Source of the DNA: an uncultured Elusimicrobia bacterium
GTDB taxonomy: Bacteria; Elusimicrobiota; Endomicrobiia; Endomicrobiales; Endomicrobiaceae
Assembly: GCA_937916125.1 (NCBI GenBank)
Contig: CALGGE010000057.1
Location: 1 to 13,074 of the forward strand
Direction of reading: 5' to 3'
DNA: 13,074 nucleotides
Below the pieces are notes generated by a model. The model saw only the letters and a program-made list of their open reading frames with translations, was not told the DNA's origin and did not search any database. Shown piece by piece: positions 1 to 5,895 of the stretch. Numbering within the stretch: position 1 is the stretch's first letter; every line of letters begins with the position of its first letter. The translations under genes and the position numbers were made by a program.

Positions 1-3
1 GTT

Positions 4-36
4 CATTGTACATTGTACATCATACATTGTACATTG
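4..36. repeat. CATTGTA short tandem repeat
   Basis: The nonamer CATTGTACA occurs at 4–12, 11–19 and 25–33, with a further partial copy at 32–36. Each copy contains the palindrome TGTACA. No function is evident. It sits next to the hairpin module that follows and may be part of the same repetitive intergenic DNA. Confidence 0.6.
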
Positions 37-78
37 CCGTTTTCAACTCTTCAACAACAAAAAGCTTCGCTTTTTGTT
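34..78. repeat. TTCAAC repeat plus GC-TTC-GC hairpin
   Basis: A TTGCCGTTTTCAACTCTTCAAC-type segment leads into a perfect 10-bp hairpin (arms 56–65 and 69–78, loop TTC). The same composite order (GCCGTTT, ACTCTTCAAC, then a hairpin with a three-base loop between GC and GC) recurs at about 3996–4045. This points to a dispersed intergenic repeat family rather than a terminator. No T-run follows directly. Confidence 0.6.
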
Positions 79-107
79 CTCAACTTCTTTCAATTAATAA
101 ATTTTTT

Positions 108-116
108 TGCTATAAT
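108..116 (+). promoter_or_regulatory. Extended -10 promoter
   Basis: TGC followed by a perfect TATAAT (111–116) forms an extended -10. The matching -35 is poor. A start near 121–124 would coincide with the first base of a helix that closes the candidate RNA downstream. It could also drive the XRE gene at 295 through a leader of about 170 nt. Confidence 0.5.
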
Positions 117-120
117 AAGC

Positions 121-220
121 CGAGAAGATATCAGAAATGCTTGTGAAATTATCTTTTTAAGCAAATGCTATGGTTAAAACTTATTTTTCGAGTGCCGCTA
201 TGTTGCTTCTCGCTCGGCCT
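121..220 (+). ncRNA. Candidate structured RNA or leader
   Basis: Bases 121–127 (CGAGAAG) pair perfectly with 206–212 (CTTCTCG), and 119–124 could alternatively pair with 213–218 (CTCGGC). Inside, TGCTT (138–142) can pair with AAGCA (159–163). The block starts where the extended -10 promoter predicts transcription to begin and has no plausible coding frame. It does not fit a tRNA, SRP RNA or a riboswitch family I can recognise. There is only a weak T-rich stretch after it, so it may be a leader of the XRE gene instead of a free sRNA. Confidence 0.3.
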
Positions 221-228
221 TAAATTTT

Positions 229-264
229 ATATCTTTAGATATATTATATCTCAAAAGAGATATA
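229..264. promoter_or_regulatory. Double palindromic operator upstream of XRE gene
   Basis: Four copies of the half-site ATATCT form two inverted pairs: 229–234 with 237–242 (2-base spacer), and 246–251 with 258–263 inside a longer perfect palindrome (245–264, arms TATATCTC/GAGATATA around AAAA). A fifth AGATAT lies at 126–131. Paired half-sites directly in front of a small HTH repressor gene are typical of autoregulation. That role is inferred. Confidence 0.5.
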
Positions 265-294
265 AAGTCAAGTAATATTTTTCAGGGAGATTTT

Positions 295-633
295 ATGAAA
301 ATAAGAAAGAAAGGGAATAATTTTTTTTCTGAGCAGTTGAGAAAAGTAATGTTTGAAAAAAATTTAAATCAACAGGAAGTCGCCGATAATATCGGTGTTG
401 CTCAATCCGTTGTCAGTAACTGGCTCAAAGGAGAACGAAATCCTTCTCTTTCTTCAATAAAAAACCTTTCAAAATTTTTTGATGTATCTATGGGATATTT
501 TATCGGTAACATAAAAGATGAAGATACTTTTGTTTTTGAAGATAAAGATACAAAAATAATTAAATTGCTGGAAGAAAATATAAAAATAGGGAAAGAAATT
601 TTAAAAGAAATAAAAACGTTAAAAAATAAGTAA
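295..633 (+). CDS. XRE-family HTH transcriptional regulator
   Basis: A 112-aa protein whose residues about 12–70 form a lambda-repressor-like (HTH_3) domain. The helix-turn-helix core reads QQEVADNIGVAQSVVSNWLKG, followed by the usual ERNPSLSSIKNLSKFFDVS segment. Residues about 85–112 are a lysine/glutamate-rich helix that could mediate dimerisation. There is no peptidase or ligand domain, so this is a minimal cytoplasmic DNA-binding regulator. The start is supported by AGGGAGA at 284–290. Paired ATATCT palindromes at 229–264 are its probable operator. The gene is monocistronic, with a terminator at 667–701 separating it from ychF. Its regulon is unknown, and solitary regulators of this type occur in both core and mobile DNA. 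Confidence 0.85.
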   Translation: MKIRKKGNNFFSEQLRKVMFEKNLNQQEVADNIGVAQSVVSNWLKGERNPSLSSIKNLSKFFDVSMGYFIGNIKDEDTFVFEDKDTKIIKLLEENIKIGKEILKEIKTLKNK

Positions 634-666
634 CAAAGAAATAGGACATTATTTTAAATAAAAAGT

Positions 667-701
667 AAAATAGGTATGAGAAAATATCGGCCTATTTTTT
701 T
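667..701 (+). terminator. Rho-independent terminator after XRE gene
   Basis: Arms AAAATAGG (667–674) and CCTATTTT (691–698) form an 8-bp stem followed by T-rich sequence. It lies 33 bases after the regulator's stop and before the ychF promoter. Confidence 0.65.
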
Positions 702-702
702 A

Positions 703-731
703 TTTATAAATTTTTTCAAATTTGTTATAAT
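703..731 (+). promoter_or_regulatory. Promoter of ychF
   Basis: TGT immediately before TATAAT (726–731) gives an extended -10. A weak -35-like TTTATA lies 17 bases upstream at 703–708. The -10 is 43 bases before the ychF start. Confidence 0.55.
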
Positions 732-774
732 ACTAAAATTACAATAATTATAATTTATGTTTACGGGAGTTCAT

Positions 775-1866
775 ATGAAACTTGGCATCGTCGGATTACC
801 TAATGTAGGCAAATCAACATTATTTAATGCAATAACAAAAGCAGGTGCGGAATGTGCAAACTATCCTTTCTGCACGATAGAACCAAATGTCGGAGTAGTG
901 GCTGTTCCCGATAACAGACTTGATTTCCTTGAAAATCTTTATAAATCAAAAAAGAAAATCCCCGCAATGGTTGAATTTGTCGATATTGCAGGGCTTGTGA
1001 AAGGTGCATCAAAAGGTGAAGGTTTGGGAAATCAGTTTTTGGCTCATATCAGAGAAACTTCCGCAATAGTTCATGTGGTGCGTTGTTATGAAAATTCCGA
1101 TATTACGCACGTTATGGGCGATATTGATCCTATAAGGGACATTGATATTATCGAGACTGAACTTATGCTTGCCGATTTGGAAGCCATAAACAAAAAACTT
1201 GAAAAGTTGCAAAGAGACGTTAAATCCCGTGATAAGAAAATTATTGCGGAAAAAGATCTTGCCGATAAAGTAAAAGCTCACCTTGATAAGGGGTTCCCCG
1301 TTAGGACTCTTGAAATAGAACCGGAAGAAAAAGAATTGTTAAGAAATTTCTTTTTAATAACGGCAAAGCCCGTTCTGTATGCATGCAATGTTTCCGACGG
1401 AGATTTGCCGAATATGGATAACAAATATGTTCAGGCTGTTAAAGAAAGAGCTGCCAAAGAAAATGCACAGGCTATACCTATCTGTGCAAAAATTGAAGCG
1501 GAACTTTCCGAACTTTCGGGGGAAGACCAAGCAGCATTTTTGAAAGATTTAGGCCTTGCCGAACCGGGACTTAACAGACTTATTAAAGCAAGTTATAATC
1601 TTCTTGGACTTATAACATTTTTAACTGCAGGAGAAGACGAATCAAGAGCTTGGACGATAAAGAAAGGGTTTCTTGCTCCGCAGGCTGCAGGTGTAATACA
1701 TACCGATTTTGAAAAAGGTTTTATCAGAGCCGAAGTTATGGCGTATGACGATTTGTTTAAGCTCGGTAACGAAAAAGCGGTTAAAGAAGCCGGTCTTTTA
1801 AGAAGTGAGGGGAAAGATTATCTTGTCAAAGACGGCGACATTATAGAATTTAAATTCAACGTGTAA
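775..1866 (+). CDS. ychF: Redox-regulated ATPase/GTPase YchF (OLA1 family)
   Basis: This is the universally conserved Obg-family P-loop protein YchF, which binds the ribosome and in other species prefers ATP to GTP. From the start chosen here it is 363 residues, the usual family length. The P-loop GLPNVGKST is at residues 7–15, the G3 motif DIAGL at about 70–74, and the G4 position reads NVSD (residue 205 onward) instead of NKxD, consistent with relaxed nucleotide specificity. The middle has the family's coiled-coil insertion, and residues about 280–363 are the TGS domain. An ATG at 757 is in frame, but GGGAG at 764–768 places initiation at 775, giving the canonical MKLGIVGLPNVGKS start. It is followed after 70 bases by ribF on the same strand with no clear terminator, so the two may be co-transcribed. 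Confidence 0.97.
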   Translation: MKLGIVGLPNVGKSTLFNAITKAGAECANYPFCTIEPNVGVVAVPDNRLDFLENLYKSKKKIPAMVEFVDIAGLVKGASKGEGLGNQFLAHIRETSAIVHVVRCYENSDITHVMGDIDPIRDIDIIETELMLADLEAINKKLEKLQRDVKSRDKKIIAEKDLADKVKAHLDKGFPVRTLEIEPEEKELLRNFFLITAKPVLYACNVSDGDLPNMDNKYVQAVKERAAKENAQAIPICAKIEAELSELSGEDQAAFLKDLGLAEPGLNRLIKASYNLLGLITFLTAGEDESRAWTIKKGFLAPQAAGVIHTDFEKGFIRAEVMAYDDLFKLGNEKAVKEAGLLRSEGKDYLVKDGDIIEFKFNV

Positions 1867-1936
1867 AAATTTACAAAGCGATTTTTAGTTTAAAAGATGA
1901 AGCGGTGAAAAGCTTTTTAACGAGCGAATAAGTATT

Positions 1937-2809
1937 ATGAATAAATATAATGATATCGGTACTGTCGTAACCATAGGAACTTTCGACGGTGTTCACAAGG
2001 GGCACCAAACAATACTGAATACACTTGTTAAGACGGCAAAGAAAGAAAATTTAAAGAGTATCGTTATTTCTTTTGAAAAGCCCGTAAAACAGGTGGCGGG
2101 TGTATTGACCACGACTAAAGAGAAATTGAATCTGCTGTCTTCTTTTGCGATAGATGAAATTCTTTTGTTTCCCGTAAATAAAAAAATTATATCAATTACG
2201 GCAGAGAAATTTTTTGAAAATATTTTAATAAAAAAATTAAATGCGGCTCATCTTGTTGTAGGCTATGACTGTACATTCGGTAAAGACAGAAAAGGTAATA
2301 TTGCATGGCTTAAGAAAAATGCAAAAAAGTACGGCGTGGCACTTACCGTCGTAAAACCCGTAAAAATAAATAACAGAATAATTTCTTCTTCTTTAATAAG
2401 AGAAAAACTTGAAAAAAATAATATTGCGGTTGTTAACAAAATGTTGCTGAGAGTATTTAGTTTTGAGGGAACACATATTACAGGCAACAGAATCGGCAGA
2501 ACTTTGGGCTTTCCGACAATAAATATAAAAGTTGACGAAAATAAATTGTTGCCGAGAGGAGTGTTCTCCTGCAGTGTTATTGACAAGAACCTTAATACTT
2601 ATAAAGGTGTTTTAAATATAGGTACAAGACCTTCCGTTAAATTAAAAAAACATAATCTTTCCGTAGAAATTCACATTCTTAATTTTTCCGGAACATGGCG
2701 TTCCAAACAGGTTAAAGTTTATATCAACAAATTTATCCGTCCCGAACAAAAATTCAAAAATATCGAAGAACTTAAAAAAGCAATCGCCGATGACATAAAA
2801 AAAGCATAG
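1937..2809 (+). CDS. ribF: Bifunctional riboflavin kinase / FAD synthetase RibF
   Basis: This enzyme phosphorylates riboflavin to FMN and adenylylates FMN to FAD in the cytoplasm. The N-terminal nucleotidyltransferase domain shows GTFDGVHKGH at residues 14–23 (HxGH class), VVGYDCTFG at 107–115 and SSSLIR at 150–155. The C-terminal riboflavin kinase domain (about 171–290) shows GRTLGFPTIN at 187–196, NIGTRPS at 227–233 and VEIH at 243–246. At 290 residues it is slightly shorter than the roughly 310-residue norm. The segment after the first motif reads SFEKPV, where many homologues have a histidine–proline, so the FAD-synthetase side departs a little from consensus. No convincing Shine–Dalgarno precedes the ATG, and translation may depend on ychF upstream. 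A strong hairpin overlaps the stop codon. Confidence 0.95.
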   Translation: MNKYNDIGTVVTIGTFDGVHKGHQTILNTLVKTAKKENLKSIVISFEKPVKQVAGVLTTTKEKLNLLSSFAIDEILLFPVNKKIISITAEKFFENILIKKLNAAHLVVGYDCTFGKDRKGNIAWLKKNAKKYGVALTVVKPVKINNRIISSSLIREKLEKNNIAVVNKMLLRVFSFEGTHITGNRIGRTLGFPTINIKVDENKLLPRGVFSCSVIDKNLNTYKGVLNIGTRPSVKLKKHNLSVEIHILNFSGTWRSKQVKVYINKFIRPEQKFKNIEELKKAIADDIKKA

Positions 2810-2840
2810 AGGCGGTTACATAGCATCCCGTCTCTATGCT
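2803..2840 (+). terminator. 13-bp hairpin overlapping the ribF stop codon
   Basis: Arms AGCATAGAGGCGG (2803–2815) and CCGTCTCTATGCT (2828–2840) pair over 13 positions with one G·U, around a 12-base loop. The ribF stop (2807–2809) lies inside the 5' arm. No T-run follows directly, so it may act as a 3'-end stabiliser, a weak terminator, or debris from the neighbouring insertion. Confidence 0.45.
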
Positions 2841-2891
2841 CATATAATTTCATTATATTGCTATGACCGTTAATTATCTTCTCATTAAATA

Positions 2892-2923
2892 AATAGCGGT
2901 ATTTCTCGCACAATACCGTTATT
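2892..2923. repeat. Subterminal hairpin, candidate IS end or tnpA terminator
   Basis: A 12-bp stem (one G·U) with an 8-base loop TCTCGCAC lies 33 bases beyond the tnpA stop. It may be the IS200 end recognised by TnpA or a factor-independent terminator of the - strand transcript. No strong T-run is seen on the - strand. Confidence 0.5.
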
Positions 2924-2956
2924 CTTTCGCACTATCTTTCATCATCTCTTTCGGTA

Positions 2957-3397
2957 TCACTCGAACAGCAACCCTTCATTGTAGTTGTCTGCAGCAAGCT
3001 GCTGTCTGATATATTCGCCTATCTTTTTGGTATCTTTTCCGACGGTATCAACATAATACCCGCGACACCAAAATTCTTTATTCCTAAAGTTGCGATTCTC
3101 GGGTCTCCATCTCTCGTGTATCATTATACTGCTTTTACCTTTTAAGTATCCCATAAAACTGGATACACTGTATTTCGGAGGAATTTTTATCATCATATGT
3201 ACGTGATCGGGGCATACTTCGGCTTCAAGGATTTGTACTCCTTTCCACTCGCATAATCTTCTCAGTATCGCACCTATTTCACGTTTCTTTTCGTTGTACA
3301 TTTCTTTTTTCTTATACTTCACTCCGAAAACCACATGGTATTTGCAGTTCCATTTTGTATGTGCTATGCTGTCTGTATTATCTGTCTCGTTGGTCAT
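2957..3397 (-). CDS. tnpA: IS200/IS605-family transposase TnpA (Y1 HUH)
   Basis: A 146-aa single-domain Y1 transposase. The family signature IAHTKWNCKYHVVF is at residues 11–24, the HUH pair is His65-Val-His67 in DHVHMMI, and the catalytic tyrosine is expected at Tyr129 in KKIGEYIRQQ, following EFWCRGYYVDTVG. All catalytic elements are present, so the protein looks active. TnpA nicks and rejoins single-stranded DNA at subterminal hairpins during replication-coupled transposition. Upstream on the - strand is a strong AAGGAGG. Its distance from ATG (12 bases) is long, but the small GCC-GATA-GGC stem in the spacer would bring it closer. No tnpB accompanies it, as in IS200 proper. Higher GC and distinct codon use fit an acquired element. 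Confidence 0.93.
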   Translation of the reverse strand: MTNETDNTDSIAHTKWNCKYHVVFGVKYKKKEMYNEKKREIGAILRRLCEWKGVQILEAEVCPDHVHMMIKIPPKYSVSSFMGYLKGKSSIMIHERWRPENRNFRNKEFWCRGYYVDTVGKDTKKIGEYIRQQLAADNYNEGLLFE

Positions 3398-3465
3398 AAT
3401 GCCTATCGGCCTCCTTATAAAATAACAGACTTATAGTCACAAGTCACAGCATTTTTTTGTGTGAT

Positions 3466-3615
3466 TCAAAGAACAGGCAGAATCGGTATAAAACCGCACA
3501 TTCGGCATTTGTCGTTTCCGCCTCCCGACTTTAAAATTTTTAAAACTTGTTTTACGTCACCTGCTCGTGGAAATTTATTTTTCCACAAATCCTTCCTTTC
3601 AATAAGTGAGTTCAT
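3466..3615 (-). CDS. Possible 49-aa CxxC miniprotein
   Basis: A short reading frame on the - strand begins MNSLIERKDLWKNKF and ends GFIPILPVL, 49 residues. It has an excellent AAGGAG six bases before ATG. Near the end a KCRMC motif gives a single CxxC, compatible with a metal or redox site but too little for a full zinc ribbon. It lies upstream of tnpA in the same direction, inside the proposed insertion, with 68 bases between its stop and the tnpA start. A 7-bp hairpin (3567–3586) falls within it. I do not recognise the family. It may be a leader peptide for tnpA, a small accessory gene, or a degraded remnant. A + strand frame over the same DNA lacks a good ribosome site. Confidence 0.35.
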   Translation of the reverse strand: MNSLIERKDLWKNKFPRAGDVKQVLKILKSGGGNDKCRMCGFIPILPVL

Positions 3616-3680
3616 AGCACACTCCTTTTTTGATTATTTTGCGGATTATCTTACGGTTCTAAAAAAATCTTTATAACTTT

Positions 3681-3700
3681 GCCCTTTCTCGCATAAGGGC
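3681..3700. repeat. Hairpin with TCTCGCAT loop, candidate IS left end
   Basis: Arms GCCCTT and AAGGGC enclose an 8-base loop nearly identical to that of the hairpin at 2892–2923. It lies about 285 bases upstream of tnpA, where an IS200 left end could be. Confidence 0.45.
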
Positions 3701-3805
3701 TGGTGGATAAGTTTGTAAGATTAAATTTTTATAACTTATTAAGATTTCCGCATTTTTTTTAAAGAAGTTTGGCTAAGATAATACGCCTATTTTTAAATAA
3801 AACGC

Positions 3806-3923
3806 AAAAAAAACAACATCACGGGACCAACAACGAACTCCGGATGCTATTTCTTCCGAAAAAAATAAAGACGAGTTATCATAGCACTAACTTCTTTATT
3901 TTAAAGTTTTTGTTTTTCTCGCA
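3806..3923 (-). ncRNA. Candidate small RNA or attenuated leader
   Basis: Downstream of the - strand promoter the transcript would first form a hairpin (10-bp arms AAAATAAAGA/TCTTTATTTT at 3862–3902, extended by an inner AGTTA/TAACT) ending in seven U, giving about 65 nt. A second hairpin at 3815–3848 (AGCATC-CGG with CCG-T-GATGTT, one bulge) is followed by eight U, giving about 118 nt. An 11-codon frame (MITRLYFFRKK, 3847–3882) overlaps the first hairpin. That layout could be an sRNA with two ends or a leader-peptide attenuator. The identity is unknown. Confidence 0.4.
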
Positions 3924-3929
3924 AATATA

Positions 3930-3958
3930 ATTATATTTTATTGAAGCTTAAAAGTCAA
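3930..3958 (-). promoter_or_regulatory. Strong sigma-70-type promoter on the - strand
   Basis: Read on the - strand, TTGACT (3953–3958) and TATAAT (3930–3935) are separated by exactly 17 bases. This near-consensus promoter points away from hrcA, toward the candidate small RNA and the IS region. Confidence 0.6.
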
Positions 3959-3995
3959 CATAAAAAATCGCCTTGCGATTTATCTCGCCGTTGCC

Positions 3996-4045
3996 GTTTG
4001 CCGTTAAACTCTTCAACTATTCAACCAAATTTGCTCCGCAAATTT
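3996..4045. repeat. TTCAAC repeat plus GC-TCC-GC hairpin
   Basis: GCCGTT, ACTCTTCAACTATTCAAC and then an 8-bp hairpin (arms 4027–4034 AAATTTGC and 4038–4045, loop TCC) repeat the composite seen at 34–78. TTCAACTATTCAAC (4012–4025) recurs exactly at 4186–4199, so copies lie on both sides of the hrcA promoter. Confidence 0.6.
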
Positions 4046-4050
4046 TTCTC

Positions 4051-4079
4051 TTGACAAAAAAATAAAACTGTGTTATAAT
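4051..4079 (+). promoter_or_regulatory. Heat-shock operon promoter
   Basis: A consensus sigma-70-type promoter: TTGACA at 4051–4056, a 17-base spacer and TATAAT at 4074–4079, with TGT making an extended -10. CIRCE begins at the last -10 base, so HrcA binding should block initiation. Confidence 0.92.
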
Positions 4080-4122
4080 TAGCACTTGTAATATTTAAGT
4101 GCTAATAAACTTAGAGTGCTAA
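4079..4122. promoter_or_regulatory. CIRCE operator with an extra half-site
   Basis: TTAGCACTT (4079–4087), nine bases, then AAGTGCTAA (4097–4105) is a perfect inverted repeat with CIRCE spacing, with the outer position T/A instead of the usual C/G. A further half-site GAGTGCTAA lies at 4114–4122, in the same direction as the right arm and closer to the usual CIRCE arm. HrcA is the expected repressor and is encoded 90 bases downstream, giving autoregulation. Confidence 0.93.
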
Positions 4123-4134
4123 AATTGAAGAACG

Positions 4135-4157
4135 GAGGATTAGAAGAATAGAAGATT
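4135..4157 (+). repeat. 23-base intergenic repeat, copy 1
   Basis: The 23 bases beginning GAGGATTAGAAG and ending AGAAGATT are identical to 5895–5917. It lies in the hrcA leader. The purine-rich GGAGG is too far from ATG 4212 to serve as its ribosome site. Confidence 0.7.
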
Positions 4158-4159
4158 GG

Positions 4160-4210
4160 ATGAAAAAAATAAAACTTTTCAACCTTTCAACTATTCAACT
4201 TTTCAACTAA
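4160..4210 (+). CDS. Possible 16-codon leader peptide before hrcA
   Basis: An ATG at 4160 opens MKKIKLFNLSTIQLFN and stops one base before the hrcA ATG. hrcA itself lacks a Shine–Dalgarno, so translation could reach it by termination and restart. However, most of the frame is the TTCAAC repeat, so it may be accidental. Confidence 0.2.
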   Translation: MKKIKLFNLSTIQLFN

Positions 4211-4211
4211 A

Positions 4212-5267
4212 ATGAGACAAATATCTAAAAGTCTTTTACAGGAAAGGAAAGCCAGAGTTTTATATGCCGTTATCCATGAGTATATAAAAACCGGCAAACC
4301 GGTAGGCTCAAGCGTGTTGGAACAAAAATATAAATTTAATTTGTCTCCGGCAACATTAAGAAACTTAATGGCAGAGCTTGAAAGAGACGGCTTTTTAACT
4401 CATCCTCATACATCTGCCGGAAGAATTCCTACTGATGCAGGATACAAAGCTTATGTTAATTCTTTGGTTGAACTTCAAAGGCTTGCGGTTGAAGAAGAAG
4501 AGAAAATAAAACGCGAATATGAGAAAAAAACAAAAGAAATAGAAAGTCTTTTAGCTCAGACTTCAAAAATATTGTCCGGTCTTTCAAATTATACGGGGTT
4601 TATTACATCGCCTAAAGCAGCAGCTAATGAAATTAGAAATATTGAACTTATGCAGGTGTCAAAAACACAGGTGCTTGTTATTCTTCTTACAAAGACCGGT
4701 GTAGTAAAACATAAGATGATTAATTTAAGTGTTGACAGCGACGATCTTTATGAATTAAAAAAATTTTTAAATTCCAAGTTGAGAGGGCTTTCTTTAGAGG
4801 AAGCGTCCAGAAGAATAATTATTGAAGTGGAAAAATATCAGAATAAACAGAAAGACATAGTTTCTCTTGCAGAACAGATAAGCAGTGTTATAGAGAGTAT
4901 TCACGAAGATATTTATTTGGATGGGACATCAAATGTTTTGGCTGTTCCCGATTTTACGGATTTTGAATCGGCAAGAAGTTTGATGAAATTAAACGAAGAT
5001 AAGGACAGACTTATAGAAATAATAGGTAAAGATTTTAACGAACAGAAAGTAAAAGTAAAAATAGGCGGGGAAGAAGAACTGGCGGAAATGAAAAATTTAA
5101 GCGTAGTAACAACATCTTATTCTTACGGCGATAAAATGGTAGGAGTGCTTGGAATAATAGGTCCTAAAAGAATGGACTACGACAAAATGATGGCATTGGT
5201 AAATTCTGTTTCAAGTATAGTTAACGGATTTTTATTAAAAATGGGAGATGAAGAAGATGACGAGTAA
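4212..5267 (+). CDS. hrcA: Heat-inducible transcription repressor HrcA
   Basis: A 351-aa repressor that binds CIRCE and is kept active by chaperonin in well-studied relatives. The N-terminal winged helix (about 1–75) carries KPVGSSVLEQKY, SPATLRN (45–51) and PHTSAGRIPT (65–74). The central part holds the GAF-like and inserted helical regions. The C-terminus has the family's IIGPKRMDY (about 315–323). Length is normal. It is the first gene of hrcA–grpE–dnaK, directly behind the CIRCE promoter, so it represses its own operon. No ribosome site precedes ATG 4212, and this start is kept because the next conserved segment (ERKARVLYAVIHEY) begins ten residues in. The last 11 bases overlap grpE, suggesting translational coupling. 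Confidence 0.97.
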   Translation: MRQISKSLLQERKARVLYAVIHEYIKTGKPVGSSVLEQKYKFNLSPATLRNLMAELERDGFLTHPHTSAGRIPTDAGYKAYVNSLVELQRLAVEEEEKIKREYEKKTKEIESLLAQTSKILSGLSNYTGFITSPKAAANEIRNIELMQVSKTQVLVILLTKTGVVKHKMINLSVDSDDLYELKKFLNSKLRGLSLEEASRRIIIEVEKYQNKQKDIVSLAEQISSVIESIHEDIYLDGTSNVLAVPDFTDFESARSLMKLNEDKDRLIEIIGKDFNEQKVKVKIGGEEELAEMKNLSVVTTSYSYGDKMVGVLGIIGPKRMDYDKMMALVNSVSSIVNGFLLKMGDEEDDE

Positions 5268-5895
5268 AGAAAAACAAGAAGAAAAAATAGAAAAAAAAGC
5301 CGAAAAATTGGCTGAAGAAAAAATTGAAGAAGCTAAAGAAAACTTTGAAAAAACCGAACAGAAAGTTGAGGATGTTGCCCGCGAGGAAAAACTTTCAGAA
5401 CTTGAAATTTTGAAACAGTCTTTGGAAGAAAAAAAGAAAGAAGCGGAAGAATATAAAGCAGAATATATGAGAAGCGTTGCCGAATACCAAACGCTTAGAA
5501 ACAGAGTTGAAAAAGAAAAAGGCGAATATATAAATTTCGGCAAAGCAAAAATTATCGAGAGAAATATAGGTATATATGATGTTTTCGAGCAGGCCATGAT
5601 AAGCGTGCGTGCCGGACAGGATTTAAAAAGTATTAAAATCGGTCTTGAGATGATATACGGCGAGTTTGGTAAAATATTAAAAGAAGAAGGCGTTGAAAAG
5701 ATAGAATGTTTGAACAAAAAATTTGATCCTAATGTTTGTGAAGCTTTGGATCAGGTTGAGACGGATGAAGTTGAAGAGGGAACGGTTTTGGCAGTTTATC
5801 AGAACGGTTACAAAATGCACGGAAAACTTATGAGACCGGCAAGAGTTAAGGTAGCTAAAAAGAAGCCTGCAGAGCAGCCTTCTTTGGAAGAATAG
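5257..5895 (+). CDS. grpE: Nucleotide exchange factor GrpE
   Basis: Co-chaperone that releases ADP from DnaK, acting as a dimer in the cytoplasm. From ATG 5257 it has 212 residues. Roughly the first 95 are a highly charged Lys/Glu coiled coil, longer than in many homologues. A helical region follows, and then the C-terminal beta domain with FDPNVCEAL (about 156–164, where C replaces the common H) and GYKMHGKLMRPARVKV. An in-frame ATG at 5248 directly abuts the GGGAG at 5243–5247, while ATG 5257 is nine bases from it and is preferred. It overlaps the hrcA end by 11 bases, and the operon continues to dnaK after 216 bases of repeat-rich DNA. Confidence 0.95.
   Translation: MTSKEKQEEKIEKKAEKLAEEKIEEAKENFEKTEQKVEDVAREEKLSELEILKQSLEEKKKEAEEYKAEYMRSVAEYQTLRNRVEKEKGEYINFGKAKIIERNIGIYDVFEQAMISVRAGQDLKSIKIGLEMIYGEFGKILKEEGVEKIECLNKKFDPNVCEALDQVETDEVEEGTVLAVYQNGYKMHGKLMRPARVKVAKKKPAEQPSLEE

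Larger units (their letters stand above)
2892..3700 (-). mobile_element. IS200-like single-gene insertion sequence, ends approximate
   Basis: A Y1 tyrosine transposase gene on the - strand lies between two hairpins whose loops share TCTCGCA: 2892–2923 (arms AATAGCGGTATT/AATACCGTTATT, one G·U, loop TCTCGCAC) and 3681–3700 (arms GCCCTT/AAGGGC, loop TCTCGCAT). IS200/IS605 elements transpose as single strands and carry subterminal hairpins recognised by TnpA, so these are plausible end structures. No tnpB is present and no target duplication is expected for the family. The true ends are undetermined. A third TTTCTCGCA at 3915–3923 leaves open a larger element. Confidence 0.5.
3701..4050. other. 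Gene-free stretch with RNA signals and repeats
   Basis: No reading frame here has both a ribosome site and reasonable length. The stretch contains a - strand promoter, two - strand hairpins each followed by a T-run, and two GC-NNN-GC palindromes (3965–3981 with loop CTT, 4027–4045 with loop TCC). The part at 3721–3800 holds nothing I can name. Confidence 0.6.

Noticed and set aside
1..60. CRISPR array at the window start
   Set aside because: The repeats are overlapping 7–9 base units without unique spacers.
119..218. tRNA (including a long selC-type) in the candidate RNA
   Set aside because: A TTCGAGT-like loop is present, but its flanks do not pair, and no acceptor or anticodon arms form.
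757..774. Upstream ATG for ychF
   Set aside because: GGGAG lies between it and the ATG at 775, and the family starts at MKLGIVGLPNVGKS.
3530..3560. Remnant tnpB next to tnpA
   Set aside because: No stretch on either strand around the insertion encodes RuvC or zinc-finger-like TnpB segments.
3461..3676. 71-codon + strand frame starting at GTG
   Set aside because: It has no ribosome site and unconvincing composition, and it overlaps a - strand frame with a strong ribosome site and the IS leader.
3790..3850. T-box-like GGTCCCGTGATG on the - strand
   Set aside because: Only a loose resemblance to the T-box core, with no specifier stem and no synthetase or amino-acid gene downstream.
5248..5256. 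Upstream ATG for grpE
   Set aside because: It directly abuts the GGGAG ribosome site, leaving no spacer, whereas the ATG at 5257 has workable spacing.
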